DNA of 12,878 bases from CBDFLD01 sp965249005 (GTDB lineage: Bacteria > Acidobacteriota > UBA6911): contig CBDFLD010000007.1 in NCBI GenBank assembly GCA_965249005.1, forward strand, positions 1 through 12,878. Reading direction: 5' to 3'. The translations under genes were made by a program, and so were the position numbers. Below, in pieces: positions 7,267 through 12,878 of the stretch; the stretch's first letter is position 1; each line of letters opens with the position of its first letter. Under the pieces are notes generated by a model. The model saw only the letters and a list, made by a program, of their open reading frames with translations, searched no databases and was not told where the DNA came from.

Positions 7267-8316
7267 TCAGTGCCGGCGAGCGGTTCGGTGGGCCAGTTCC
7301 CGCTGGGCGTTCCTTCGGACTGCTTCGGAGACTCCTCGATCACGACTCAAAAGCTCGAGATCCCTGGACATCAGGCGGGGTAACAATCGCTGCGAGACCG
7401 TCGCGGGTGTTTTTGGGTTCTTGACCAGGTTCTGCCTCACGACGTAGTTTCTTGTCCAATCCCGATTACCCGCGATATCGCGCAGGATATCATCCGATAC
7501 GGTGGGCATGGAAGCGAACGTCTCGACCTCGTTCTCGGAAAGTTTTGGGCTCCGCAGAACGTTTCGCGACACGTCCTTAACGGGGTCGCGTATGAGAAAC
7601 GATCGTTCCTCACGATTGCCCCGCAAAGCGACATGGATGCGTTGCTGAACCGTCAACCTTGCAAGTTTCTCTATGGTGCCAAGCGCCTCGGTGTCGAAAC
7701 CGACGGGAAGTCCCTCCAAAGACAAGTCTTCCAAGCTCCAATCGTCGTCTTCGGAAGCAATCGCAGCAACAGTTTCTGCAGAAGACTGGGGAGCTGTGCC
7801 GTCTTCCAGTCTGTATTCGGTCTGACGGCCGGCAAGCAGCTGGTTTTCGATCTCGTGAACCCGATTGATTATTGTGGGCGGGGCGGAAGGATTTCCCTTT
7901 ATCTGGAGCAGGATCTCCGGGCACTCTTGAAGCCGGACAAGATTGCAGAGAATCATTTCCAGTATTTTCGGAGATGCCTGCTGTGCCAGCTTTGCGATCG
8001 AAGCGACGGGTGTCGACGGATTGAGCACGATCGCCTCTTGAAGCGGTTCCGCGGGGGATCCCGTGGCGAAATACGCAAGAACCGGTGTGGAGCAGTTGTT
8101 GGCAACGAGTTGGGTCGCTAACTCCCGCTCGTCCCAGGACCTTAGGGATTGCTGGCTGGCGGATGCCACTTCAGCATCTGGATCCGATGCCAGGTAGACC
8201 AAGAGTTCAAGGAGTTCATGGGGAGGGACTGGGGCTATGCCTCTCGCAACGGATAACCGAATGCTCGGAGGCGGTGGCGCAGAGAGAAATGTTTTGAGGA
8301 ACTCACTCTGCGCCAT
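7267..8316 (-). CDS. HEAT/LRV-like repeat protein of unknown function
   Basis: The ATG at 8316 gives 349 residues. It follows the rodZ stop by 2 nt, whereas the longer frame upstream overlaps rodZ and is Arg-rich nonsense. The protein is nearly all helical repeats with recurring NPxTP-type turns (NPSTP 99-103, NPSAP 142-146, NPKTP 300-304), typical of HEAT or leucine-rich-variant solenoids. An acidic linker with SEDDDWSLEDLSLEGL (about 188-203) separates an N-terminal solenoid (20-165) from a C-terminal one (215-345). From memory, similar proteins occur in acidobacteria and deltaproteobacteria with no assigned role. It is probably a cytoplasmic scaffold. Its place right after a RodZ-like gene suggests a link with cell shape or envelope assembly (inference). 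Confidence 0.82.
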   Translation of the reverse strand: MAQSEFLKTFLSAPPPPSIRLSVARGIAPVPPHELLELLVYLASDPDAEVASASQQSLRSWDERELATQLVANNCSTPVLAYFATGSPAEPLQEAIVLNPSTPVASIAKLAQQASPKILEMILCNLVRLQECPEILLQIKGNPSAPPTIINRVHEIENQLLAGRQTEYRLEDGTAPQSSAETVAAIASEDDDWSLEDLSLEGLPVGFDTEALGTIEKLARLTVQQRIHVALRGNREERSFLIRDPVKDVSRNVLRSPKLSENEVETFASMPTVSDDILRDIAGNRDWTRNYVVRQNLVKNPKTPATVSQRLLPRLMSRDLELLSRDRGVSEAVRRNAQRELAHRTARRH

Positions 8317-8318
8317 CT

Positions 8319-9173
8319 CTACATTCCGTTGCCTTCCAAATAGTCTTCCCAGTTTTCTTCGTTGACTGCCATCCGGACTACGTCCCCCACCCCGCCTAGT
8401 GGTTTGGTCGGCACTCCATTGATTCTGACTTGAACTCCGCCCGCGTTTCCGAGGATAACATAAAGTCGTTCGTCGGCATTCAGAGAAAGAGCGTCTCCGG
8501 GCTCCAGTAGCTTGACAAGACCTGCGACGCCGTCGCGGTTGACGGAGATCCAACATTTGTCCTGCACCTCGAAATCCAGGCGCAAGCGGGGGGGCGAAGC
8601 TTGGTGCAGCGATAGGACTTCCGGGTGCGGAGCGAAGGCCTGCGGCGCAGCGAGCATGGAGGATTCGGCGAGTGCTGAGAAAGAGAGGGCGGCGGTTCCT
8701 TCTGCACCATTGCTTTCGGTGATGAAATCGAAGGGAACTGCCGGTCGGAAGTAAGGCGAGAATATGTGTGCCACCCAGTCACGGCTGAAATAGATCCCGA
8801 ACGAGGTCGCCAGGAGAATAATACCCCAAATGATAAAGGGACTCATCTGAGTTAGAAAATGAGCTGGCTTCAGGGGAGCGGTAGTTGCGTTTACGTGCCC
8901 GACCGCTTGGGGCTGATAAGGTGTGGGCAGAAAAGAAGGGGGAACGACTTCAGAATCGTATTGGCTCAGAACCTGCTGTGGCTCGAGACCCAGGTAGTCA
9001 CAGTACGTCCTCAGGAACGCACGATTGTACATTCCACCTGGGAGTTCATCGAAACGGCCTTCTTCCAGGTTCTTCAGGTGCCTCAAGCTGATATGGGTGT
9101 CATCCGCCACCTGCTTGAGGCTTATGTTTCGATGTTTACGAACAATTCTGAGGTCAGAGTTACCAATACCCAT
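8319..9173 (-). CDS. RodZ-like membrane-anchored HTH protein
   Basis: The 284 residues show the RodZ plan. A cytoplasmic cro/C1-type HTH (about 5-68, with ISLKQVADDTHIS and LPGGMYNRAFLRTYCDYLGL) leads into a Pro-rich linker. One membrane span follows (112-129, FIIWGIILLATSFGIYF). The periplasmic part ends in a DUF4115-type beta domain (about 197-272, with CWISVNRDG and GNAGGVQVRINGVPTKPLG). RodZ links MreB to the elongasome in rod-shaped cells, and its HTH binds MreB rather than DNA. Many phyla have such proteins without proven shape function. No clear Shine-Dalgarno precedes the ATG at 9173. It is first in a four-gene operon. Confidence 0.9.
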   Translation of the reverse strand: MGIGNSDLRIVRKHRNISLKQVADDTHISLRHLKNLEEGRFDELPGGMYNRAFLRTYCDYLGLEPQQVLSQYDSEVVPPSFLPTPYQPQAVGHVNATTAPLKPAHFLTQMSPFIIWGIILLATSFGIYFSRDWVAHIFSPYFRPAVPFDFITESNGAEGTAALSFSALAESSMLAAPQAFAPHPEVLSLHQASPPRLRLDFEVQDKCWISVNRDGVAGLVKLLEPGDALSLNADERLYVILGNAGGVQVRINGVPTKPLGGVGDVVRMAVNEENWEDYLEGNGM

Positions 9174-9215
9174 CAGTCAGAGATAGTATGGCCAAAGTTC
9201 AGGGAACTGAGCGTT

Positions 9216-9238
9216 CTTAGCTTTGTGCCGGTGCTAAG
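9216..9238. promoter_or_regulatory. Inverted repeat between rodZ and the ncRNA candidate
   Basis: CTTAGC (9216-9221) and GCTAAG (9233-9238) form an inverted repeat with an 11-nt spacer. It lies 43 nt upstream of the rodZ ATG and just upstream of the candidate ncRNA promoter, so a bound regulator could affect both directions. The arms are short, and no known operator matches. Confidence 0.3.
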
Positions 9239-9245
9239 TTGATTG

Positions 9246-9254
9246 TGCTACAGT
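9246..9254 (+). promoter_or_regulatory. Possible extended -10 promoter of the ncRNA candidate
   Basis: TGC-TACAGT is an extended -10 (TG motif plus 4 of 6 matches to TATAAT). The -35 region is poor (TTGTGC at 9224). The same 8-mer TGTGCTAC recurs in the promoter of the shell gene (9571-9578). It would start RNA at about 9261. Confidence 0.35.
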
Positions 9255-9260
9255 TCGTTT

Positions 9261-9497
9261 CGTGACAACGACGTTTCTGAAGCAGCCAAGGCTGCGAGAT
9301 AATCCCGGAACGCCTCGCAGTAGAATAACAACAAAAAAACAGCTTCGACTCGATGTCTTGATGCCGACGAAGCTGCGACCGCTTGGGGAGTTGCGAGAAC
9401 ACTCCTTGATAGACCATCTGCAGTTTACTCATTTACGTCAAGTATGTCAACTACTTAGGCACATTTTTGCCAGGGGGCCTGAACGCCCCCTTTTGTT
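9261..9497 (+). ncRNA. Candidate structured small RNA (about 235 nt)
   Basis: No plausible protein gene covers this stretch, yet it ends in a textbook intrinsic terminator and is dense in hairpins. GCAGC/GCTGC lies at 9282-9295. CTGCGAG/CTCGCAG pairs 9292-9298 with 9314-9320. CAGCTTCG/CGAAGCTG pairs 9340-9347 with 9368-9375. GGAGT/ACTCC pairs 9387-9391 with 9401-9405. AAGTA/TACTT pairs 9440-9444 with 9452-9456. A run of unpaired A (9326-9339) between stems resembles an Hfq-type or other protein contact. TTGCGAG at 9391-9397 could also pair with 9314-9320, giving an alternative fold. It matches no RNA family that I recognise (not tmRNA, RNase P or canonical SRP RNA). Its 5' end is uncertain. 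It could instead be a leader that controls the shell genes. Confidence 0.5.
9472..9497 (+). terminator. Intrinsic terminator upstream of the shell gene
   Basis: AGGGGGC (9472-9478) pairs with GCCCCCT (9485-9491) around a CTGAAC loop, followed by TTTGTT. The T-tract is on the plus strand only, so it ends a transcript coming from about 9250-9470, not the rodZ operon. Confidence 0.87.
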
Positions 9498-9551
9498 ACC
9501 ATATCGGCAGGAAGGATAAAACCCTCATCCCTGATTTGTCAAAGGAATGGC

Positions 9552-9581
9552 TTGACGAGTTCAAATCGCGTGTGCTACTTT
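9552..9581 (+). promoter_or_regulatory. Promoter of the BMC shell-aldehyde dehydrogenase genes
   Basis: TTGACG (9552-9557) is 18 nt from TACTTT (9576-9581), which carries an extended -10 TG (9573-9574). A small dyad, TTGA-N5-TCAA (9552-9564), overlaps the -35 and may be an operator. Transcription would begin near 9588, giving a leader of about 20 nt with GGAGG at 9596-9600, 6 nt before the ATG. Confidence 0.6.
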
Positions 9582-9606
9582 CCACGCGTTCCCCCGGAGG
9601 AAATGG

Positions 9607-9897
9607 ATGTCTTACGAAGCTTTGGGAATGATCGAGACAAAAGGCTTTGTGGCCTCGGTAGAAGCCGCCGACGCCATGGTCAAGGCCGCCAATGTGCTAT
9701 TGATTGGGAAAGAGTATATCGGGGCGGGATTTGTCACTGTATTGGTGCGCGGTGATGTAGGTGCGGTGAAAGCGGCAACAGATGCCGGAGCCAGCGCCGC
9801 TCGTCGGGTTGGTGAACTGGTTAGCGTGCACGTGATCCCTCGTCCTCACAACGAAGTGGAAAAGATCCTTCCTTCCATAGATTCGACGAAGAAGTAA
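9607..9897 (+). CDS. Bacterial microcompartment hexameric shell protein (BMC-H, PduA/EutM type)
   Basis: The 96-residue single BMC domain assembles as hexamers that tile the protein shell of a metabolosome and pass small metabolites through the central pore. It aligns without gaps to PduA through the core (EALGMIETKGF, VRGDVGAVKAATDAG, VHVIPRPHNEVEKILP). Residues important for edge-to-edge tiling in PduA are kept (Lys26, Asn29, Arg79). The pore loop reads Y-I-G-A-G at 37-41 where PduA has K-I-G-S-G, so the pore lining is less polar and lacks the lysine. The ATG at 9607 has GGAGG at 6-nt spacing. It precedes a CoA-acylating aldehyde dehydrogenase by 67 nt, the usual partner in such loci. No other shell gene (pentamer or trimer) is in the window. 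Confidence 0.96.
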   Translation: MSYEALGMIETKGFVASVEAADAMVKAANVLLIGKEYIGAGFVTVLVRGDVGAVKAATDAGASAARRVGELVSVHVIPRPHNEVEKILPSIDSTKK

Positions 9898-9964
9898 GAC
9901 ACTGCTCGCTTGACTCGCCCCGGACTCTCGAACAACGCTTGGCTTGAACTTGGTCTGCCTGAGG

Positions 9965-11686
9965 ATGCATTTGGCAGTGTTACAAGATCCTGACCTCCTA
10001 TCCGTCCAAGAAGCTCGAGACCTCGTCGAAAGATCGTTCAGCGCACAAGAAGAATACGAGAAGTATTCCCAGGCTCAGGTAGATTCAGCGGTCAAAAGCA
10101 TTGCGCACGCTGCGGCTCGTGAGGCCCGGCGCCTCGCCGCACTGGCGGTCGAAGAAACCGGCTACGGCAATGAGCCAGACAAGGTTGCCAAGAATCTGTT
10201 TGTCGCAAAGAACGTTGCGGAGTACATCGCGCCCCTGCGGACGATCGGAGTCGTTTCCGAGGACCAAGAGAAAGGGATTACGGAAATCGCCGTTCCTATG
10301 GGCGTGGTTGCAGCTATCGTCCCGTCGACCAACCCGACATCCACGGCGATCTTCAAGTGCCTGATCGCCTTGAAGGCCGGCAACGGTGTCGTCGTTTCGC
10401 CCCATCCGGCAGCAAGACGCTGCATTCTCGAGTCGATAAGGGTTTGTGTCGCAGCCGCGGAGGAAAGCGGGCTCCCTCCAGGCTTGATCGCTTGTATGAC
10501 TTTGCCGACTCAGGAGGCAACCCAAGAGTTGATGCGGCATGCCAAGACCGCCATTATCCTGGCAACCGGGGGAGCGGGACTGGTGCGCGCCGCTTATAGC
10601 TCCGGGAAACCAGCCTACGGAGTGGGTCCGGGAAATGTGCCGTCCTACATAGATCGAAGCGCAGACGTTGCACTGGCCGTTCGTAGAATCATGACGGGTA
10701 AGACGTTCGACAACGGGACACTTTGTTCTTCCGAGCAGTCTGTGGTGGTGGATTCTGCCGTCGAAGCGACGGTGGCCGAGGAGTTCATAAAGAACAACGC
10801 CTACTTTTTACTTCCGAAACAGGTCTCGAAAGTCGAGTCGATTGCGATCCAAGCCAACAAACGACTCAACTCGCAGATCGTGGGGAAGTCGGCGCAGTGG
10901 ATTGCCCAAAAGGCCGGAATTGAGGTTCCCGGGAATACTCGAGCGCTCATTGCTCCATTGCATGGGGTTGGTAGCGATCATCCTCTGTCCTGTGAAAAAC
11001 TCTCCCCAATTCTCGGGTACTACACCGTCGAGGGTTGGCGGCAAGGATGTGAAAGATGCAAGGAGATCCTTGCCTATGGCGGAATGGGCCACACGCTTGC
11101 CATTCACTGCCAGGACCGGGAAATCGTCCGTGCGTTTGGTCTGGAAAAACCCGCGTTTCGAATATGTGTGAACACAGCGGCGACGCATGGTTCGATCGGA
11201 CTCTCGACGAACCTACCTCCGTCGCTGACCCTTGGATGCGGGACCTACGGTAACAATATCACCACCGACAACATTACCCCACTTCATTTGGTGCAACTCA
11301 AGCGGGTGGCATGGGAGTCCAAGCCTGTGGAGCCATCCGGGGAGATCGCCGGCTACGGCAAGCCCAACGAGACACGCGAATCCGAAGACGTGCGGGAGAC
11401 CCCTGTGACACCGTCACAGCTCGCCTCGATCGTCGATGAGTATTTGAGAACTCGCAACACCGCTTCCGTCGCCCCGCCGAAACGCGTGGAGCCTCAGGAC
11501 GAGACGCGGCAAGAGACACCAGAATCGAAAAAGGCGACTGACCCCGAGCCAGTGGAGTTCGTTTCAGAAATGGACGTGCGCTCGGCCTTGCAGAAACAGA
11601 AAAAGATCTGCATCGGTCCCAAGACAATTGTCACACCCGCGGCGCAGGAACTCGGAGCCGCTCACGAGATCTTCATTCGAGTTTGA
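9965..11686 (+). CDS. CoA-acylating aldehyde dehydrogenase with BMC-targeting C-terminal tail (EutE/PduP-like)
   Basis: It oxidises an aldehyde (acetaldehyde, propionaldehyde or lactaldehyde type) to acyl-CoA with NAD, probably inside a microcompartment. The catalytic domain covers about residues 5-452, with the cofactor motif VPSTNPTSTAIFK, the glycine motif YGVGPGNVPSYID and the nucleophile Cys254 in FDNGTLCSSEQ. A 120-residue tail follows, rich in Pro, Glu, Arg and Thr. It holds an amphipathic helix TPSQLASIVDEYLRTR (482-497), typical of encapsulation peptides, and a final module (about 531-573) with KTIVTPAAQELG, like the TPxAxEL segments seen in EutT-type BMC proteins. Ordinary enzymes of this family lack such a tail. 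The ATG at 9965 abuts GAGG; a TTG at 9971 has better spacing, and a TTG at 9944 is less likely. The real substrate cannot be read from the sequence. Confidence 0.93.
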   Translation: MHLAVLQDPDLLSVQEARDLVERSFSAQEEYEKYSQAQVDSAVKSIAHAAAREARRLAALAVEETGYGNEPDKVAKNLFVAKNVAEYIAPLRTIGVVSEDQEKGITEIAVPMGVVAAIVPSTNPTSTAIFKCLIALKAGNGVVVSPHPAARRCILESIRVCVAAAEESGLPPGLIACMTLPTQEATQELMRHAKTAIILATGGAGLVRAAYSSGKPAYGVGPGNVPSYIDRSADVALAVRRIMTGKTFDNGTLCSSEQSVVVDSAVEATVAEEFIKNNAYFLLPKQVSKVESIAIQANKRLNSQIVGKSAQWIAQKAGIEVPGNTRALIAPLHGVGSDHPLSCEKLSPILGYYTVEGWRQGCERCKEILAYGGMGHTLAIHCQDREIVRAFGLEKPAFRICVNTAATHGSIGLSTNLPPSLTLGCGTYGNNITTDNITPLHLVQLKRVAWESKPVEPSGEIAGYGKPNETRESEDVRETPVTPSQLASIVDEYLRTRNTASVAPPKRVEPQDETRQETPESKKATDPEPVEFVSEMDVRSALQKQKKICIGPKTIVTPAAQELGAAHEIFIRV

Positions 11687-11756
11687 AAGGCCAATCGACG
11701 GGTTCCGTCGGAATTGCCACAGAGGCGGAGGCCGCGGTTTTTCGGGGAGGCCTCGT

Positions 11757-12143
11757 TTGGCGCATTGGATACCGCCGCAGGTGTTGCTTCGGATTGTCGC
11801 CTCGTCTTCCTGGTTCTCCAGCTTCGGCAAGGCCATAGACTTTTCTGCGAAGGCGCTGGACGGACCGGGACTGCTCGTCATCGCAATCGCGGATTCCTCT
11901 TTTCTTTCGATCCCCGAAGCAAACGACCTGCTGATTGTTATCCTGTCGACGGGGCAGCCTTGGAGCCGAATGGCTTATTACGTAACGATGACCACGATCG
12001 GGTCTCTCCTGGGGTGCCTCATTCTCTATTCCGTCGGTCTCAAAGGGGGAAACTTGCTCTTGCGAAAAAAGTTTTCTCCCGAACGAGTCGATCTTGCCGA
12101 AAAAATGTTCAACAAGTATGGGTTGCTCGCCGTAGTGGAGTGA
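11757..12143 (+). pseudogene. VTT/DedA-like membrane protein gene truncated by an insertion sequence
   Basis: The TTG at 11757 has GGGGAGG 6 nt upstream, so I prefer it to starts that overlap the dehydrogenase gene. The remaining 128 residues hold a first hydrophobic segment (GPGLLVIAIADSSFLSIPEANDLLIVIL) with the acidic half-loop typical of VTT/DedA-family proteins. A second span (MTTIGSLLGCLILYSVGLKGG) and a cytoplasmic helix (about 98-128) reach the conserved KYGLLAVV. There the frame breaks at about 12136, and the last codons and TGA belong to the inserted element. Intact relatives are about 200 residues and continue with a Pro-rich membrane re-entrant loop. The protein would have been a membrane transporter or lipid scramblase-like protein and is unlikely to work now. 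Its stated end includes the IS-derived codons. Confidence 0.75.
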
Positions 12144-12179
12144 GTGCTATTGTTAGTTGAAATTCAATGAAAGGAAAGC

Positions 12180-12242
12180 GGCTCCAAGAGTGGTAGATTT
12201 TTGTTTTTAGCGAAAACGAAGTCAACCAATTCTCAAGGAGCC
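12180..12242 (+). other. Possible hairpin hiding the transposase ribosome binding site
   Basis: GGCTCC (12180-12185) is complementary to GGAGCC (12237-12242), which contains most of the AAGGAG Shine-Dalgarno (12235-12240). An mRNA that reads in from the host would contain both arms and could mask the start, while one starting inside the element would not. The stem is only 6 bp with a 51-nt loop. Confidence 0.35.
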
Positions 12243-12245
12243 ACT

Positions 12246-12878
12246 ATGAAGAAGATTCTACCAAACAGCATCACATCGAAGCAAAAACGATCCTCAGGCG
12301 GGGCTCGGGTTCCGGAAATCAACGATCAGGTCAATGAACTTGATGCACGTATCGAGCTGATCCAAGCATTGATACCGCTCGGATTGAGAGCCGTCCAGGA
12401 CAGCCTTGAAGATGAAGTCAACGAGCTCGCCGGGAAGCGTTATAGCCGAGCCGGCGGTGATTGCAACCTTCATCGATGGGGATCGCAAAGGGGTTCAGTG
12501 TATCTCACAGATCAGAAGATTCCAGTCCGTGTTCCTCGAGTCCGGGACACAAACCACGGTCGTGAAGCGCCGTTGAGAACCTATAGGCAGTTGCAGCAAC
12601 CCAGGAATATGGACGAGGGCCTTTTGAAGAAGGTGATCAACGGATTATCCTGTCGGAATTATCGGGAGTGCGCTGAGGCCGTTCCGGAGGCTTTTGGCAT
12701 GTCAGCATCAAGCATCTCGCGCCGTACCATCCAAGTGACAGCTCGAAAACTGAAGGAGCTGCAGGAACGATCTCTTGCAGGATACGATTTTGTTGCTCTC
12801 TTTCTGGACGGCAAAAGCTTTGCATCGGAGCAAATCCTGATTGGATTGGGAGTGACCCTCGAGGGTGAGAAGATCATC
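12246..12878 (+). CDS. IS256-family (Mutator) transposase, N-terminal 211 residues
   Basis: The frame starts at the ATG at 12246, with AAGGAG five bases upstream, and is open to the right edge. Family members have about 400 residues, so half is missing. The N-terminal part has the helical DNA-binding region (about 20-150, including NYRECAEAVPEAFGMSASSISRR, an HTH-like stretch). It leads into the DDE catalytic core with the first aspartate at residue 188 in LFLDGKSFASEQILIGLG, a Mutator-family signature. The enzyme cuts and pastes or copies the element through its terminal repeats. It lies in the same orientation as the interrupted VTT gene. Confidence 0.9.
   Translation, partial: MKKILPNSITSKQKRSSGGARVPEINDQVNELDARIELIQALIPLGLRAVQDSLEDEVNELAGKRYSRAGGDCNLHRWGSQRGSVYLTDQKIPVRVPRVRDTNHGREAPLRTYRQLQQPRNMDEGLLKKVINGLSCRNYRECAEAVPEAFGMSASSISRRTIQVTARKLKELQERSLAGYDFVALFLDGKSFASEQILIGLGVTLEGEKII

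Larger units (their letters stand above)
12137..12878 (+). mobile_element. Left end of an IS256-family (Mutator-type) insertion sequence, 3' part outside window
   Basis: The VTT coding frame is lost at about 12136, and an unrelated AT-richer stretch leads to a Mutator-type transposase gene on the same strand. The element therefore begins near 12136-12140 (GGAGTGAGTGCTATTG...). Its right end, right inverted repeat and the 8-9 bp target duplication usual for the family are outside the window, so the exact left boundary cannot be confirmed. About 105 nt of noncoding leader precede the transposase. Confidence 0.8.

Noticed and set aside
7267..8556. Longer form of the HEAT-like gene starting at 8556
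   Set aside because: The extra 80 residues overlap rodZ, are Arg/Ser/Gln-rich nonsense and make the 2-nt operon spacing impossible.
9279..9292. SRP RNA signature GAAGCAGCCAAGGC
   Set aside because: The paired GGTCAGG-type strand of the SRP core is absent, and the segment folds on itself (GCAGC/GCTGC).
9217..9432. 71-codon minus-strand frame upstream of rodZ
   Set aside because: No ribosome binding site, no recognisable domain, and it conflicts with the hairpin-rich region on the other strand.
9262..9519. 85-codon frame between rodZ and the shell gene
   Set aside because: It runs through the intrinsic terminator, has no ribosome binding site and shows no protein-like pattern.
9551..9571. 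Second HspR/HAIR site at the shell promoter
   Set aside because: CTTGACG begins like a HAIR arm, but there is no ACTCAAG-type arm at N7.
11628..11756. Upstream start for the VTT gene
   Set aside because: It would overlap the dehydrogenase by about 60 bases with a non-hydrophobic Arg-rich leader; the TTG at 11757 has a strong Shine-Dalgarno.

Overview
The window comes from a moderately GC-rich Gram-negative bacterium. DnaK carries the insert typical of Gram-negative DnaKs, and there is a GlnE-type adenylyltransferase, a RodZ-like membrane HTH protein and a bacterial microcompartment (BMC) shell gene. A dnaK-dnaJ-hspR cluster beside a RodZ-HEAT operon fits Acidobacteriota or a similar deep-branching lineage. 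That placement is inference at low to moderate confidence.

Layout. (1) 2-1717 (+): the 3' part of glnE, running in from the left edge. (2) 1956-6411 (+): a heat-shock operon of dnaK, dnaJ, an HspR-type MerR repressor and a translationally coupled, probably exported protein of unknown function. It is driven by a near-consensus sigma-70 promoter whose -35 element lies inside a HAIR-like operator, so HspR probably represses its own operon. No grpE is present here. (3) 9173-6498 (-): a tightly packed four-gene operon of a RodZ-like protein, a HEAT/LRV-like repeat protein, an unknown protein and a small glutaredoxin-like protein. Its genes are 2 nt apart or overlap by 1 nt. It ends at a strong hairpin with a T-tract, facing the heat-shock operon. 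(4) 9174-9606: a 433-nt intergenic region that appears to hold an undescribed structured small RNA ending in a clear intrinsic terminator, followed by the promoter of the BMC genes. (5) 9607-11686 (+): a PduA/EutM-type hexameric shell protein and a CoA-acylating aldehyde dehydrogenase. The dehydrogenase has a long C-terminal tail with a likely encapsulation helix and a second small module. The pair resembles the core of an aldehyde-processing microcompartment. (6) 11757-12136 (+): a VTT/DedA-like membrane protein gene cut off by (7) the left end of an IS256-family (Mutator-type) insertion sequence, whose transposase runs off the right edge.

The points most worth a second look are the HspR/HAIR circuit with an exported protein as its last cistron, the candidate ncRNA at about 9261-9497, the altered pore residues of the shell protein, the two-part tail of the aldehyde dehydrogenase, and the insertion element with a possible Shine-Dalgarno-masking hairpin.
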